A stretch of 64,000 nt of DNA from Vibrio sp. CAU 1672 (GTDB lineage Bacteria > Pseudomonadota > Gammaproteobacteria > Enterobacterales > Vibrionaceae): assembly GCF_029223195.1 (NCBI RefSeq), contig NZ_JARHUF010000001.1, forward strand, positions 372,001 to 436,000. The letters run 5' to 3'. Of this stretch, positions 1 to 7,829 are shown piece after piece. A program made the position numbers and the translations under genes. The notes under the pieces were generated by a model, which saw nothing but the letters and a program-made list of their open reading frames with translations, searched no databases and was not told the DNA's origin. The first letter of the stretch is position 1. Each line of letters starts with the position of its first letter.

Positions 1-165
1 GGATTAAACATTGTCAGTGAAATGGCGCACAGCTATCGTGGCAACCTGTCGCTCGGCGACAGTGCTTTGGGCGGGCTCAAAGCCACATTAACACTGCATA
101 GAATTCGCCCGGAGAATACCACACCGCTAAGCCGGATTAATTTGTTCAAAAATACGCCGAATTAA
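1..165 (+). CDS. Sensor histidine kinase, C-terminal fragment
   Basis: The window opens inside a gene whose last 54 residues are visible in frame 1 and end at a TAA at 163-165. The fragment starts with G-L-N-I-V-S-E-M-A-H and continues into G-G-L-K-A-T-L-T-L, which is the G2-box and final strand of a GHKL (HATPase_c) domain. It is therefore the end of the catalytic ATP-binding domain of a sensor histidine kinase. A short tail of about 20 residues follows the domain. The sensor input, the dimerisation domain and any partner response regulator lie upstream of the window, so the signal cannot be inferred. It runs in the same direction as rplY but is separated from it by about 210 bases containing a hairpin, so co-transcription is uncertain. 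Confidence 0.8.
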   Translation, partial: GLNIVSEMAHSYRGNLSLGDSALGGLKATLTLHRIRPENTTPLSRINLFKNTPN

Positions 166-255
166 GGCAAATTCAGCGCAACACGCAAAAATAAACATTT
201 TTGTATACAGTTATTCGGCTTTTTGCTGATTTAAATGTAATTTTGGTTGCTGATA

Positions 256-282
256 AGCGCGGACGATGATAGTATCCGCGCT
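256..282 (+). promoter_or_regulatory. Hairpin in the rplY leader region
   Basis: AGCGCGGA (256-263) and TCCGCGCT (275-282) form a perfect 8-bp stem with an 11-base loop. It lies between the end of the kinase gene and rplY. No U tract follows, so it is not a classic intrinsic terminator. It may end the kinase transcript with help from Rho, or lie in the rplY 5' leader. The role is unknown. Confidence 0.4.
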
Positions 283-376
283 CGCTTGAACAGTTCCTGT
301 TTCAGGCTATACCATGAACACAAGGTCGCATTGTTGTTCGTGAAGTTTTATTTTTACTAATTTGAGAGTAAATACT

Positions 377-655
377 ATGAAATTCGAAGCAGTAGTACGT
401 ACTGAACTAGGTAAAGGTGCGAGCCGCCGCCTACGTCACGCTGGTCAATTCCCTGCAGTTGTATACGGCGGTGAAGAAGCAGCAGTTGCTATCGTTCTTA
501 ACCACGATGACGTTGTTAACCAAATGGATAAGCCTGAGTTCTACGAAGGCATCGTTCTGGTTATCGATGGCAAAGAAGTTAAAGTTAAGCCACAAGACGT
601 TCAACGCCACGCTTACAAGCCAAAAGTTGAGCACATGGACTTCATCCGTATCTAA
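377..655 (+). CDS. rplY: 50S ribosomal protein L25
   Basis: A 92-residue protein that matches the short, Enterobacteria/Vibrio form of L25, which lacks the C-terminal CTC extension. L25 binds 5S rRNA in the central protuberance of the large ribosomal subunit. The N-terminus [20 protein letters not shown] is the family signature, so the ATG at 377 is chosen over an in-frame TTG at 362 that would add five residues. A purine-rich GAGAG lies upstream as a modest ribosome binding site. The gene is monocistronic: a strong intrinsic terminator follows at 746-778. Nothing is unusual about the protein. Confidence 0.97.
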   Translation: MKFEAVVRTELGKGASRRLRHAGQFPAVVYGGEEAAVAIVLNHDDVVNQMDKPEFYEGIVLVIDGKEVKVKPQDVQRHAYKPKVEHMDFIRI

Positions 656-745
656 TTCCCTACCAAGGAATTATTCGGATTAAATCCAACCCTTTTGCAT
701 AAAAAAGATTACCGGCCTTACCAACCGAGAAATCTAAAAAAATTC

Positions 746-778
746 AAAACCCCGGAGACTTACCACCTCCGGGGTTTT
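746..778 (+). terminator. Intrinsic terminator of rplY
   Basis: AAAACCCCGGA (746-756) pairs with TCCGGGGTTTT (768-778) around an 11-base loop. The GC-rich core followed by T residues is typical of a Rho-independent terminator. The mirrored A tract would let it work in both directions. Confidence 0.9.
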
Positions 779-963
779 ACTATTTAGACTGTATCAAACA
801 AGCCACACACGGTATTTAAGCGATGCACCTCACCTTTGCCTACCTTCGCCTCTCCCTGCCAGGGTAAGCTGGATTGAATACATCGCATCCGACAGCAGTA
901 AAGTCGCGCGCAATGGACTCTTGCTGAGCGTTTCTCTGTTAAGAATAAAAATGAACTGACTTT

Positions 964-1128
964 TATACCAGCCTGCATAAGACTCTGATCATTCTTACTG
1001 GTTAAAAACGCTGATAACCGCATTGTAGATTTAGTGATTAGAATAATTAGTTAACCGAAACCTACGCCTTGTTCTGAGCTATTCTTCCAGCGTAATTATC
1101 TGAACACCTACTTATCCGGATCGATATT
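964..1128 (-). repeat. 165-bp inverted-terminal repeat element, copy 1
   Basis: This copy is in reverse orientation relative to copies at 21753-21917 and 55653-55817. Read on the minus strand it begins AATATCGATCCGGATAAGTA and contains GTGTTCAGATAATT, CAGAACAAGGCGTAG and TTTCGGTTAACTA, all shared with the other copies, and it ends near TGATCAGAG and GGTATA. All three copies align end to end at exactly 165 bp. It has no coding capacity, which fits a MITE-like or other non-autonomous intergenic repeat. It is the most degenerate at its ends of the three. Confidence 0.75.
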
Positions 1129-1316
1129 ACGCCACTATTCAGTGAGCCAAGAAATAGTTTTCACCACGTTGAACTAATATAAAAAAACGGCGTTAATTTC
1201 AGTGAACTTTCATCAGTGGTCAGCATCATCATAATAACCATTGGATACTTTACCACCAAAACCGATCGATATTTTTCTCCGACAGTACTGCGGCTGATGA
1301 ACCCGTGAGCTGTCCG

Positions 1317-1335
1317 GCCTGCCATACTGGCAGGC
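1317..1335. other. Perfect 8-bp hairpin of unknown role
   Basis: GCCTGCCA (1317-1324) and TGGCAGGC (1328-1335) enclose a 3-base loop. It sits in the gene-poor gap about 330 bases before nutA, with an A-rich stretch but no clear U tract after it. It could be the end of an unannotated small transcript. Confidence 0.35.
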
Positions 1336-1661
1336 AAGAAAATCTTAACTAATTGTTTCTTAAGAATTAGAAAAATGCGTATCTGATAGATTAACCATCA
1401 GTTCCGGCTTCAGACTTGAGCGAAGTGCGCACAGATTCACATAAACAAAATGCATTCAATTTATCAGATCACATTTTCCATCAAATTAGCACCAATTCCA
1501 TCTCCAAAAACCATTTCTGTTTATTTGTAGACTCAGTTTACAGGCTGATGAAATATCGCTGATAACAAGTCGGTAAATAAGAGCAAGATCACTAAACTTT
1601 CACATAAATTCCGTATATTTCACGCCGTTACATAACCAAAATCACAAAGAAAGGATCCCTT

Positions 1662-3377
1662 ATGAAGTTTTCCAAATCCCTCTTGGTACTTTCAGTTGGC
1701 GCTGCTTTAGCAGGATGTGGCGCAGATAGCGTTGACGTTCCATTAACCTGTGAAACAGCTGATTCATGTACTAAATTCACGGTACTTCACACCAACGATA
1801 ACCACGGCCGCTTCTGGGAAAACAGCAAAGGCGAATATGGTATGGCCGCGCGTAAGACATTGATTGAATCGATTCGCGCCGAAGTCGCTGCTAATGGCGG
1901 CGAGTCAATTCTACTCTCTGGTGGTGATATCAATACAGGTGTACCAGAGTCAGACATGCAAAACGCCGTGCCTGACTTCGTCGGTATGAACCTGCTAGGC
2001 TATGATGCCATGGCGGTTGGTAACCACGAATTTGATAACTCGTTAGATATCCTGGATATGCAGGCAGAGCTGGCAGACTTCCCAATGCTGGCCGCAAACA
2101 TCTACAAGAAAGACGCTGAAGGCAACGTGACCGACGAGCGTTACTTTGCACCTTACAAAGTATTTACTATCAAGAACCTTAAAGTGGCCGTTGTGGGCCT
2201 AACGACTAAAGATACCGCGAAGCTGGTTAACCCAGACAACGTATCGGACATCTACTTCGCCGATCCACAAGTAGAAATTAAGAAAGTACTGGAAGAAATT
2301 AAGGCCAACGAAACCGTTGATATGGTATTCGCTACGACTCACATGGGTCACTACGCGGATGGCAAACATGGTAACGAAGCGGCCGGCGACGTTAAACTGG
2401 CACGCTCACTGGAAGAAGGCCAGCTAGATGCGATCATCGGTGGCCACTCGCAGAACCCGGTTTGTATGGAGCCAGGCACTAACGAATACGCTGACTTTAA
2501 ACCTGGTGACGACTGTGCCCCGGATCAACAGAATGGTACTTACATCATGCAAGCGCATGAGTGGGGTAAATACGTAGGCCGTGCTGACTTTGAGTTCTAC
2601 GGTGGCGAACTGCATCTGGCAAACTACTCACTGATCCCGGTGAACCTGAAAGAAAAAGATGAAAATGGTGAATACCAGTTCATCGCAGAAGAAATCAAAC
2701 CTGACGCGACCGTTAAATCGATCCTGTACCCGTACCAGCAACAAGGTCAGGAACTGCTTGACGAAGTGATCTCGCACACAGACGGTAAACTGGAAGGTGA
2801 CCGCAGCGTAGTACGCAGCCAACAGACCAACCTGGGCCACCTGTTAGGTAAAGCTTACCGTACTTACAACCTGGTCAATGCAGACTTTGGTGTGATGAAC
2901 TCTGGTGGTGTGCGCGATTCTATTCAGGAAGGCGACATCTCTTACCGTGATGTACTGACGGTTCAGCCTTTCGGTAACTTCGTGACCAAAGCAACCATGA
3001 CCGGCCAACAAGTCAAAGATTACCTGGATGTAGTCGCGACTAAATCTGCAGGCTCTGGTGCATACGCGCAGCTGGATAACATCACGCTTGATGTTGATTG
3101 TGATGCTGGCTCTGTAAGCATTACCGATATTAACGGTAAAGGCTTCGATCTGGACGCAACTTACACCTTCTCTGTGATCAGCTTCAGTGCTGCCGGTGGT
3201 GACAATTACCCAGTGATCGAGGTTGAGTCTACCCAAATGACCGACGCTTCTGTACTGCGTGAATTCTTTGTCAACAACCCTCAGGTTTCTGCGGCCGATT
3301 ACGACAAGAACCTGGATAAGATTAGCTACTTCAGCAACGGCGAAGCAGTGAAAGGCTGTCCGGCAGAAAGTAACTAA
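1662..3377 (+). CDS. nutA: 5'-nucleotidase / UshA-family lipoprotein
   Basis: A 571-residue secreted metallophosphoesterase of the UshA/5'-nucleotidase family, which releases nucleosides and phosphate from nucleotides and UDP-sugars outside the cytoplasm. The N-terminus carries a lipoprotein signal ending A-A-L-A-G-C (Cys19), so it should be membrane-anchored like the V. parahaemolyticus NutA enzyme. The metal-binding core is visible: V-L-H-T-N-D-N-H-G near residue 42, G-G-D near 88, V-G-N-H-E-F-D near 120, T-H-M-G-H near 227, and G-G-H-S near 261. The C-terminal substrate domain carries M-N-S-G-G-V-R-D near residue 415. The ATG at 1662 has a good AAAGAAAGGA ribosome binding site. The gene stands alone with its own terminator. 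The family is certain; the exact substrate preference is not. Confidence 0.92.
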   Translation: MKFSKSLLVLSVGAALAGCGADSVDVPLTCETADSCTKFTVLHTNDNHGRFWENSKGEYGMAARKTLIESIRAEVAANGGESILLSGGDINTGVPESDMQNAVPDFVGMNLLGYDAMAVGNHEFDNSLDILDMQAELADFPMLAANIYKKDAEGNVTDERYFAPYKVFTIKNLKVAVVGLTTKDTAKLVNPDNVSDIYFADPQVEIKKVLEEIKANETVDMVFATTHMGHYADGKHGNEAAGDVKLARSLEEGQLDAIIGGHSQNPVCMEPGTNEYADFKPGDDCAPDQQNGTYIMQAHEWGKYVGRADFEFYGGELHLANYSLIPVNLKEKDENGEYQFIAEEIKPDATVKSILYPYQQQGQELLDEVISHTDGKLEGDRSVVRSQQTNLGHLLGKAYRTYNLVNADFGVMNSGGVRDSIQEGDISYRDVLTVQPFGNFVTKATMTGQQVKDYLDVVATKSAGSGAYAQLDNITLDVDCDAGSVSITDINGKGFDLDATYTFSVISFSAAGGDNYPVIEVESTQMTDASVLREFFVNNPQVSAADYDKNLDKISYFSNGEAVKGCPAESN

Positions 3378-3458
3378 ACGATCTTTGCAAAAAAAACTGT
3401 TTGCAACTGGGTTTAACGGTAGTGAAACTCTACCCAAGCTAAGGCAAACTGTCACACC

Positions 3459-3488
3459 AAAAACCGGAGTCTGATGACTCCGGTTTTT
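3459..3488 (+). terminator. Intrinsic terminator of the 5'-nucleotidase gene
   Basis: AAAAACCGGAGT (3459-3470) pairs perfectly with ACTCCGGTTTTT (3477-3488) around the loop CTGATG, and the stem runs into a T tract. Confidence 0.92.
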
Positions 3489-3810
3489 ATTCTGCGCTAA
3501 CTACCTAAAATTATTGCCCGTTTATATATTGTTCAAAAAATATTCATTTGTGTTATTGACGCCTCTGTGCGTGGCTTCTATGTTTGATAAGGTCTTTAAA
3601 GCAAGGAGCTGGCGCTGGCAAACACTTCTGCTGAAGTATGCCCCCCTTCCTTGCAAAAAGTACACATTGGCGTAATTGGTACTGCTCTCATACAACTTGT
3701 CTCTCATTCAGACTCCTAACCAAGGGGCGTAACCGCGATGTTTGCCCTAATGAGCAGTGAACGAACGCCTATACCTTCACAATGCTGCCATCGAGTTCAG
3801 GAGGTCAAAA
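3489..3810 (+). other. Intergenic region with a structured segment
   Basis: About 320 bases without a gene. Positions 3601-3607 (GCAAGGA) can pair with 3648-3654 (TCCTTGC), and inside this arm ACTTC (3624-3628) pairs with GAAGT (3633-3637). An A-rich stretch follows. This could be a structured leader of the downstream small gene or a small RNA, but the evidence is only the pairing potential. Confidence 0.3.
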
Positions 3811-4032
3811 ATGAAACGAGCCAGCAACAGCTACCGACTACAACTGATCAAAGAAGTCGTCACCCGACGAGAGCGTGAAGCATGCAATGATCCTATGGCG
3901 AGATACATTCATCAACTATTAGATGAACGCCCCACCAGTAGACTTGATGCCGAACTGAATCACCGCTTTGCCGGTAATCATTTTGACGAACATGCAGGGG
4001 GCTGGGTAAGCGACCTTTGGTCAATAAAATAG
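3811..4032 (+). CDS. Unknown 73-residue protein
   Basis: A small basic protein that I do not recognise. The chosen ATG at 3811 follows a near-perfect Shine-Dalgarno, AGGAGGT at 3799-3805 with 5-base spacing, which is strong support that it is translated; an upstream in-frame ATG at 3757 lacks such a site. The first 45 residues are rich in Arg, Lys and Glu and look helical (VVTRREREACNDP, then R-Y-I-H-Q-L-L-D-E-R). The C-terminal third has H-R-F-A-G-N-H-F-D-E-H and ends G-G-W-V-S-D-L-W. There is no signal peptide or membrane segment. An intrinsic terminator follows at 4097-4142. It could be a small regulator or adaptor; no function is claimed. Confidence 0.65.
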   Translation: MKRASNSYRLQLIKEVVTRREREACNDPMARYIHQLLDERPTSRLDAELNHRFAGNHFDEHAGGWVSDLWSIK

Positions 4033-4096
4033 AGTAGAGCCAAACGACAAAAATACTGTGTAAGCTCAAAAACACTGTGTAAGCTATAGTAGGATC

Positions 4097-4142
4097 ATCC
4101 CGGCAAACAGAAGCGATAACGTCGTTTCAGGCCGGGATTTTT
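4097..4142 (+). terminator. Intrinsic terminator after the 73-residue gene
   Basis: ATCCCGGC (4097-4104) pairs with GCCGGGAT (4131-4138) and the stem is followed by a T run at 4138-4142. The 26-base loop is unusually long but contains AACGTCGTT, which may fold further. Confidence 0.75.
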
Positions 4143-4161
4143 ACATCTGCCAAAAGAAAAG

Positions 4162-4413
4162 TTAAAACAGGTCTTGTTGTGGTGATGGTACATCGTCTTG
4201 AACTGATTGGGGTTTGGTTTTCCCTGCCAGTATTTTTCTTCGGTATCTCTGGCGACACAGTTTGATCACGTGTAACTGCTGAGCCGGTGTTAAGTTCAAC
4301 CAGTTGAACCGCTCCTCCCTGTTGCGCATACAACCCTGACAATAGCCTTTTTCATCCACCGTACAGATGCCAACACAAGGGCTGGGAACAGTAAAAAACT
4401 CTAATTGTTCCAT
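4162..4413 (-). CDS. DUF1289-family cysteine-rich protein
   Basis: An 83-residue protein of the DUF1289 family. The diagnostic segment near residues 10-30 reads S-P-C-V-G-I-C, then Y-C-Q-G-C-M-R-N, so four cysteines are arranged as C-X3-C and C-X2-C, suggesting a small metal-binding site. An R-R-Y-R-R basic stretch follows near residue 57. Family members are widespread in proteobacteria and have no firmly assigned function. The gene is on the minus strand, converging with the small gene at 3811-4032, with the hairpin at 4097-4142 between them. The ribosome binding site is weak. Confidence is high for the family and nil for a function. Confidence 0.85.
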   Translation of the reverse strand: MEQLEFFTVPSPCVGICTVDEKGYCQGCMRNREERFNWLNLTPAQQLHVIKLCRQRYRRKILAGKTKPQSVQDDVPSPQQDLF

Positions 4414-4620
4414 ACTTAATCCATTTCACCTTAACCTGCATCAGCGTTGAATTAACAAAACGCATTTCGACATAACCCGAATTAAAATCACTCAAAATTC
4501 AGATAATTACCAATTTTCTTTTCACCCCAAGCACAAATATGCGAATCTATTACCCTGTACTGACAAAAACACTGTTTTATTACCTATACTTACCACGTTT
4601 TTTAAAACGGAGTCTATAAA

Positions 4621-5067
4621 ATGAAGCTTAGCCTAAAAACGTTAGTAGCAGCAATTTCACTGCCAGTTTTGATGACTGCCTGTGCTAGCAATAACGAAAA
4701 TATGAAAGACATTACGGCTCAAGATCTACAACACCACAACTGGGAACTGGTTGAGATTGATGGCAAAGCCCTCGTTCTGGCAGAGCAACAAAAAGCGCCG
4801 CGTCTGGAAATCGGCGAAAACCTGACGGCCAACGGCTATGCCGGTTGCAATAATTTCTTCGGCCAGGCGGAACTAAAAAATAACCAGTTGCGGATTGAAA
4901 AAATGGCCATGACGATGATGATGTGCCCGGATAAGCAGATGGAAGTCGAACGCGCCATGTCACAAACGCTCTCTGACTGGAGTGATATCACCCTGACGAA
5001 CGACGGCTTAATCCTGAAAAATGCCGCACATGAACTGACGTTTACATTACGTGACTGGGTCAACTAA
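4621..5067 (+). CDS. META-domain (HslJ-like) lipoprotein
   Basis: A 148-residue protein with a lipoprotein signal peptide ending L-M-T-A-C (Cys21) and one META domain, the fold of E. coli HslJ. Typical META landmarks are present: W-E-L-V-E-I-D-G-K near residue 42, G-Y-A-G-C-N-N-F-F-G near 73, and M-A-M-T-M-M-M-C-P near 96. HslJ is linked to heat shock and novobiocin resistance in E. coli, but here only an outer-membrane or periplasmic stress lipoprotein can be inferred. The ATG at 4621 follows AACGGAG. It is a single-gene unit ending in the bidirectional terminator at 5096-5124. Confidence 0.88.
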   Translation: MKLSLKTLVAAISLPVLMTACASNNENMKDITAQDLQHHNWELVEIDGKALVLAEQQKAPRLEIGENLTANGYAGCNNFFGQAELKNNQLRIEKMAMTMMMCPDKQMEVERAMSQTLSDWSDITLTNDGLILKNAAHELTFTLRDWVN

Positions 5068-5095
5068 CCATAGTCTCAGGCACTGGTAAACGGGT

Positions 5096-5124
5096 AAAAA
5101 GCAGCCTGACAGGCTGCTTTTTTT
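5096..5124. terminator. Bidirectional terminator between the META lipoprotein and response regulator genes
   Basis: GCAGCCT (5101-5107) and AGGCTGC (5111-5117) form the stem, with AAAAA before and TTTTTTT after. It can serve the plus-strand lipoprotein gene and the minus-strand response regulator gene, whose stop codon overlaps its edge. Confidence 0.9.
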
Positions 5125-5725
5125 ATTCCTCGAAAAACTCGCCTGCCTTACGGATCAGCGCAGCTAAACTATCCACTTCCAGCTTTTTCATCACATTCGA
5201 ACGATGTACTTCAATTGTCCGCAAAGACACACATAACTGGTCGGCCATCGCCTGGTTTTTCATTCCTTGTATCACTAATCTCAGCACCTGGGCCTCTCGT
5301 TTGGTCAGGCTGGTTAAAGTCTGCATGGAACGCGTTTTTTCAAGCTTGCGTGAGGATTGCTCCATCGCGTTCTCAATCGCTAATACCAAAACGTTGCCAT
5401 CTACCGGTTTCTGGAAAAAATCCACCGCCCCCTCTTTCAGCGCCTCGACTGCCATAGGAACATCACCATGCCCGGTCAAATAAATCACACTCATCGGGCT
5501 ACATTGCTCAATCATCACTTGATGAACGTCCTGGCCACGCATTTCCGGCATTCGGCTATCCAGCAAAACACATCCGGCGTCAGCTAAATCCACATGGTGC
5601 AAGAATTCTTTCCCACTTGAGTAAGTCCGGGCTTGGTAACCATAGCTTTCCAGCATAAATGCCATGGACTCCAACACCGATTCTTCGTCATCGACAATGT
5701 AAATCGGACAACGCTGACGACACAT
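5123..5725 (-). CDS. TtrR/FixJ-type response regulator
   Basis: A 200-residue two-domain response regulator. The receiver domain has the acidic pair V-D-D-E near residue 11, the phospho-acceptor Asp56 in V-L-L-D-S-R-M-P, a T-G-H-G segment near 84 and the conserved Lys in F-Q-K-P-V near 106. The C-terminus is a LuxR/FixJ helix-turn-helix (L-T-K-R-E-A-Q-V-L, then S-L-R-T-I-E-V-H-R-S-N-V). The architecture is that of TtrR, ThsR and FixJ. Its start lies one base after the stop of the sensor gene, with GGAGG embedded in the end of that gene, so the two are translated together. The likely target is the divergent operon at 7830-16424, by gene order. The signal is not proven. Confidence 0.9.
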   Translation of the reverse strand: MCRQRCPIYIVDDEESVLESMAFMLESYGYQARTYSSGKEFLHHVDLADAGCVLLDSRMPEMRGQDVHQVMIEQCSPMSVIYLTGHGDVPMAVEALKEGAVDFFQKPVDGNVLVLAIENAMEQSSRKLEKTRSMQTLTSLTKREAQVLRLVIQGMKNQAMADQLCVSLRTIEVHRSNVMKKLEVDSLAALIRKAGEFFEE

Positions 5726-5726
5726 A

Positions 5727-7526
5727 TCAAACCTCCTGATACGGTAGAACTATGGTCACCTGACAACCGGTAGGCTCAACTGACCGAAAACGAATGTTAC
5801 CTTGATGCCCTTCAATAACCTCACGGCAGATGGCTAAGCCTAACCCAAGCCCATTCTCTTTGGTGGTATAAAACGCCTGCTCTAATGGCGTGTTGTGGCC
5901 CTCAATCCCCACGCCATTATCCGTGATTTCGATGACGGCCTTGTCATCTGCAAAATCCACATGCACATCAACAAACAATACGTCAGGTCGCGTGGTATGA
6001 CTGAGGCAGGCATCTTTCGCATTGTTTAATACATTGAGAATCACCTGCTGCAGGCCGGTCGCATCGGCGTAAATATTTTTCGGCTCTCCGGAATACAGCA
6101 TGCCGAGCTGGATATCGTGGCGCTGAAACTCATAATCTACCAGCTTGATCGACTCTTCAATCAAATGAGTTAAGCAAATCCAGTGCTTCTCTACCGGAGA
6201 TTTATGGATCAGGCTTCTCAGACGCTGGACAATCGCACTCGCGGTTGTCACTTGTTGCTGAATCTTCTCTAAAACGGGCTGCATTTCCTCTGCTGATGCC
6301 CCACGCTCCATACGAACTTTTGCTCCCTGGCTATAATTCTTAATCGCTGCCAGTGGTTGATTGATTTCATGAGCCAGGCTACTCCCCAACTCACCAACAA
6401 TAGTGATGCGCTGGGCATGCTCCAGCATGCTGCTTTTGCGGCGTAAATCATTTAACGTACGGCGTAATTTGTCACGACTGCGCCGAAACCGCCATTGCAA
6501 CCAAAAGTGATAACAGGTTAACAGAACAAAAGTAAGCACCCCGGCAACCGCTACCGTTCGGTTTTCATACAGCCACTCATGGATTTTTTGCCCCAATGGC
6601 TTCTGCAATGGATGCATATTTAAGTGTTTATATACCTCATCCACCTGATTGCCGGGAGTGGAAAGCATCCAGCCGATATTATTGGCGGCAATGGCTGCCG
6701 GGTGATCTTCCGGCATAGCAAACAGCGTTTGGGCGACACGCTGACCTATCTGTGCAGGTGCTCGTTTTGTCATCGCCATGGTCCAGTTGGGATAAAGCGG
6801 TGTACTGACTGCACATTTCGATTTGGCCGGACGCTGTTCATTAATGACTCGCAGCTCATCCAACTCACGCAGTTCAATAATGCCCTCTTTCACCATGTTC
6901 TCCAGCGTACACGCCGGAACAATTGCAACATCAACATTGTTCTCTATAACATCAAAAACCAATCGATCGGTCGGCGGACCGGTAAAGTGAATGTTCTCAA
7001 AAAAAGAGGCAGTGAAATAGCCGAGCTTATCCAGCTCATACCTAAGCGCTAAAAAGCCACCAAAGGCTTTTTCCGATACAGCGGCAATCTTGGTTCGATT
7101 AAGGTCGTTTAACGTTTTGTAAGGGGACGCCTGTCGCACGACCACCACTGACGCAATCGACCGGTCTGGAATATCACTGTGTGCCGTTTTCTGGGTAGCT
7201 AACCAATGGATTTGGTATTCACGCGCCAGCTTGGTCGCCTGACCCGGACTGGTCAACATAAAATCCAGCTCACCGCGCAGAAAGGCGCTTTCTAATTGCT
7301 CAAAATCATAAGTATGTAACTTAAACTCATAGCCGGGATTATGCTCTTCCAGCCAACTCATTGTCGGCTGCCAGGCCAGCCTGGTATGAACGTGGCCCCT
7401 TAATGCTAAGACTCCGACATCAAACTGGGTCCGCTCGGGGTGAAGCGTTGCCTTTACCGGCGAGCCCCACAAACAACACACACACGAAACCATCAATAAA
7501 ATTTGCTGCAAATACTTTTCAATCAC
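5727..7526 (-). CDS. TtrS/ThsS-type sensor histidine kinase with PhnD-like periplasmic domain
   Basis: A 599-residue membrane kinase. Residues 1-26 are a signal peptide; about 35-300 form a PhnD-like periplasmic substrate-binding fold (F-D-V-G-V-L near 35, F-M-L-T-S-P-G near 89); a transmembrane helix spans about 325-345; the dimerisation box is S-L-A-H-E-I-N-Q-P-L with His386; then N-V-L-N-N-A-K-D-A, D-N-G-V-G-I and G-L-G-L-G-L-A-I complete the ATPase domain. This order is that of TtrS (tetrathionate) and ThsS (thiosulfate) sensors. Two periplasmic cysteines, Cys206 in V-P-A-C-T-L-E and Cys238, are notable because sulfur-compound sensing in this family could involve thiols. Translation appears to start at a GTG. 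No ttr or phs reductase lies nearby; the divergent operon encodes a rhodanese and Hdr-like proteins instead. Confidence 0.9.
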   Translation of the reverse strand: MIEKYLQQILLMVSCVCCLWGSPVKATLHPERTQFDVGVLALRGHVHTRLAWQPTMSWLEEHNPGYEFKLHTYDFEQLESAFLRGELDFMLTSPGQATKLAREYQIHWLATQKTAHSDIPDRSIASVVVVRQASPYKTLNDLNRTKIAAVSEKAFGGFLALRYELDKLGYFTASFFENIHFTGPPTDRLVFDVIENNVDVAIVPACTLENMVKEGIIELRELDELRVINEQRPAKSKCAVSTPLYPNWTMAMTKRAPAQIGQRVAQTLFAMPEDHPAAIAANNIGWMLSTPGNQVDEVYKHLNMHPLQKPLGQKIHEWLYENRTVAVAGVLTFVLLTCYHFWLQWRFRRSRDKLRRTLNDLRRKSSMLEHAQRITIVGELGSSLAHEINQPLAAIKNYSQGAKVRMERGASAEEMQPVLEKIQQQVTTASAIVQRLRSLIHKSPVEKHWICLTHLIEESIKLVDYEFQRHDIQLGMLYSGEPKNIYADATGLQQVILNVLNNAKDACLSHTTRPDVLFVDVHVDFADDKAVIEITDNGVGIEGHNTPLEQAFYTTKENGLGLGLAICREVIEGHQGNIRFRSVEPTGCQVTIVLPYQEV

Positions 7527-7829
7527 TTATAAAGTTCCGTGAAATGCTGGTCCGGCGCACAGTTTAGCACCACTCCCCCCTCCGGCTTTGTTGCTTCAGA
7601 TCAATTCCACATCAAGATTGTGGAAAACCACAATATCCCTATCCCACCGATTTGATCAGAATGCACCAGCTAAAAAGAAGCAGGCCAGGTCATCTTTTCA
7701 CATAGACACTCTGAGCACCAAAAATAAACAAATAACGCTCATGCGGCCATAGCTCCTTCACCGATTTCAGTATCTCGGATCTCTTCGATCCGGCAACAAA
7801 ACTTTAAAAATAAAACGTGGAAGCAGTTC
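7527..7829. promoter_or_regulatory. Divergent control region with CCACA/TGTGG operator cluster
   Basis: This 303-base region separates the kinase gene (minus) from the rhodanese operon (plus). Positions 7605-7634 contain two overlapping inverted repeats: TTCCACA-N7-TGTGGAA (7605-7625) and ATTGTGG-AAAA-CCACAAT (7617-7634). They share the middle half-site, giving three CCACA/TGTGG half-sites in a row. This is the kind of site a dimeric FixJ/LuxR-type regulator could bind, and the adjacent response regulator is the obvious candidate. The rest is AT-rich before the rhodanese start. I see no sigma-54 motif here. Confidence 0.5.

Larger units (their letters stand above)
779..1661. other. Long intergenic region without a credible gene
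   Basis: About 880 bases with no ORF that looks coding; the only open frame is a 79-residue minus-strand frame with no recognisable domain. The region holds copy 1 of the 165-bp repeat (964-1128, reverse orientation) and a perfect hairpin GCCTGCCA-tac-TGGCAGGC at 1317-1335. The last 150 bases are AT-rich and probably contain the nutA promoter. The rest may be decayed sequence; I recognise nothing else in it. Confidence 0.6.

Noticed and set aside
2844..3455. 203-residue minus-strand ORF opposite the 5'-nucleotidase gene
   Set aside because: It lies wholly antisense to a gene with clear catalytic motifs and has no recognisable domain or ribosome binding site. The same reasoning removes other long antisense frames such as 9693-10151, 19625-20167 and 32082-32834.
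4055..4085. Direct repeat ACTGTGTAAGCT twice after the 73-residue gene
   Set aside because: Two 12-base copies 7 bases apart just before a terminator are too short to support any function.
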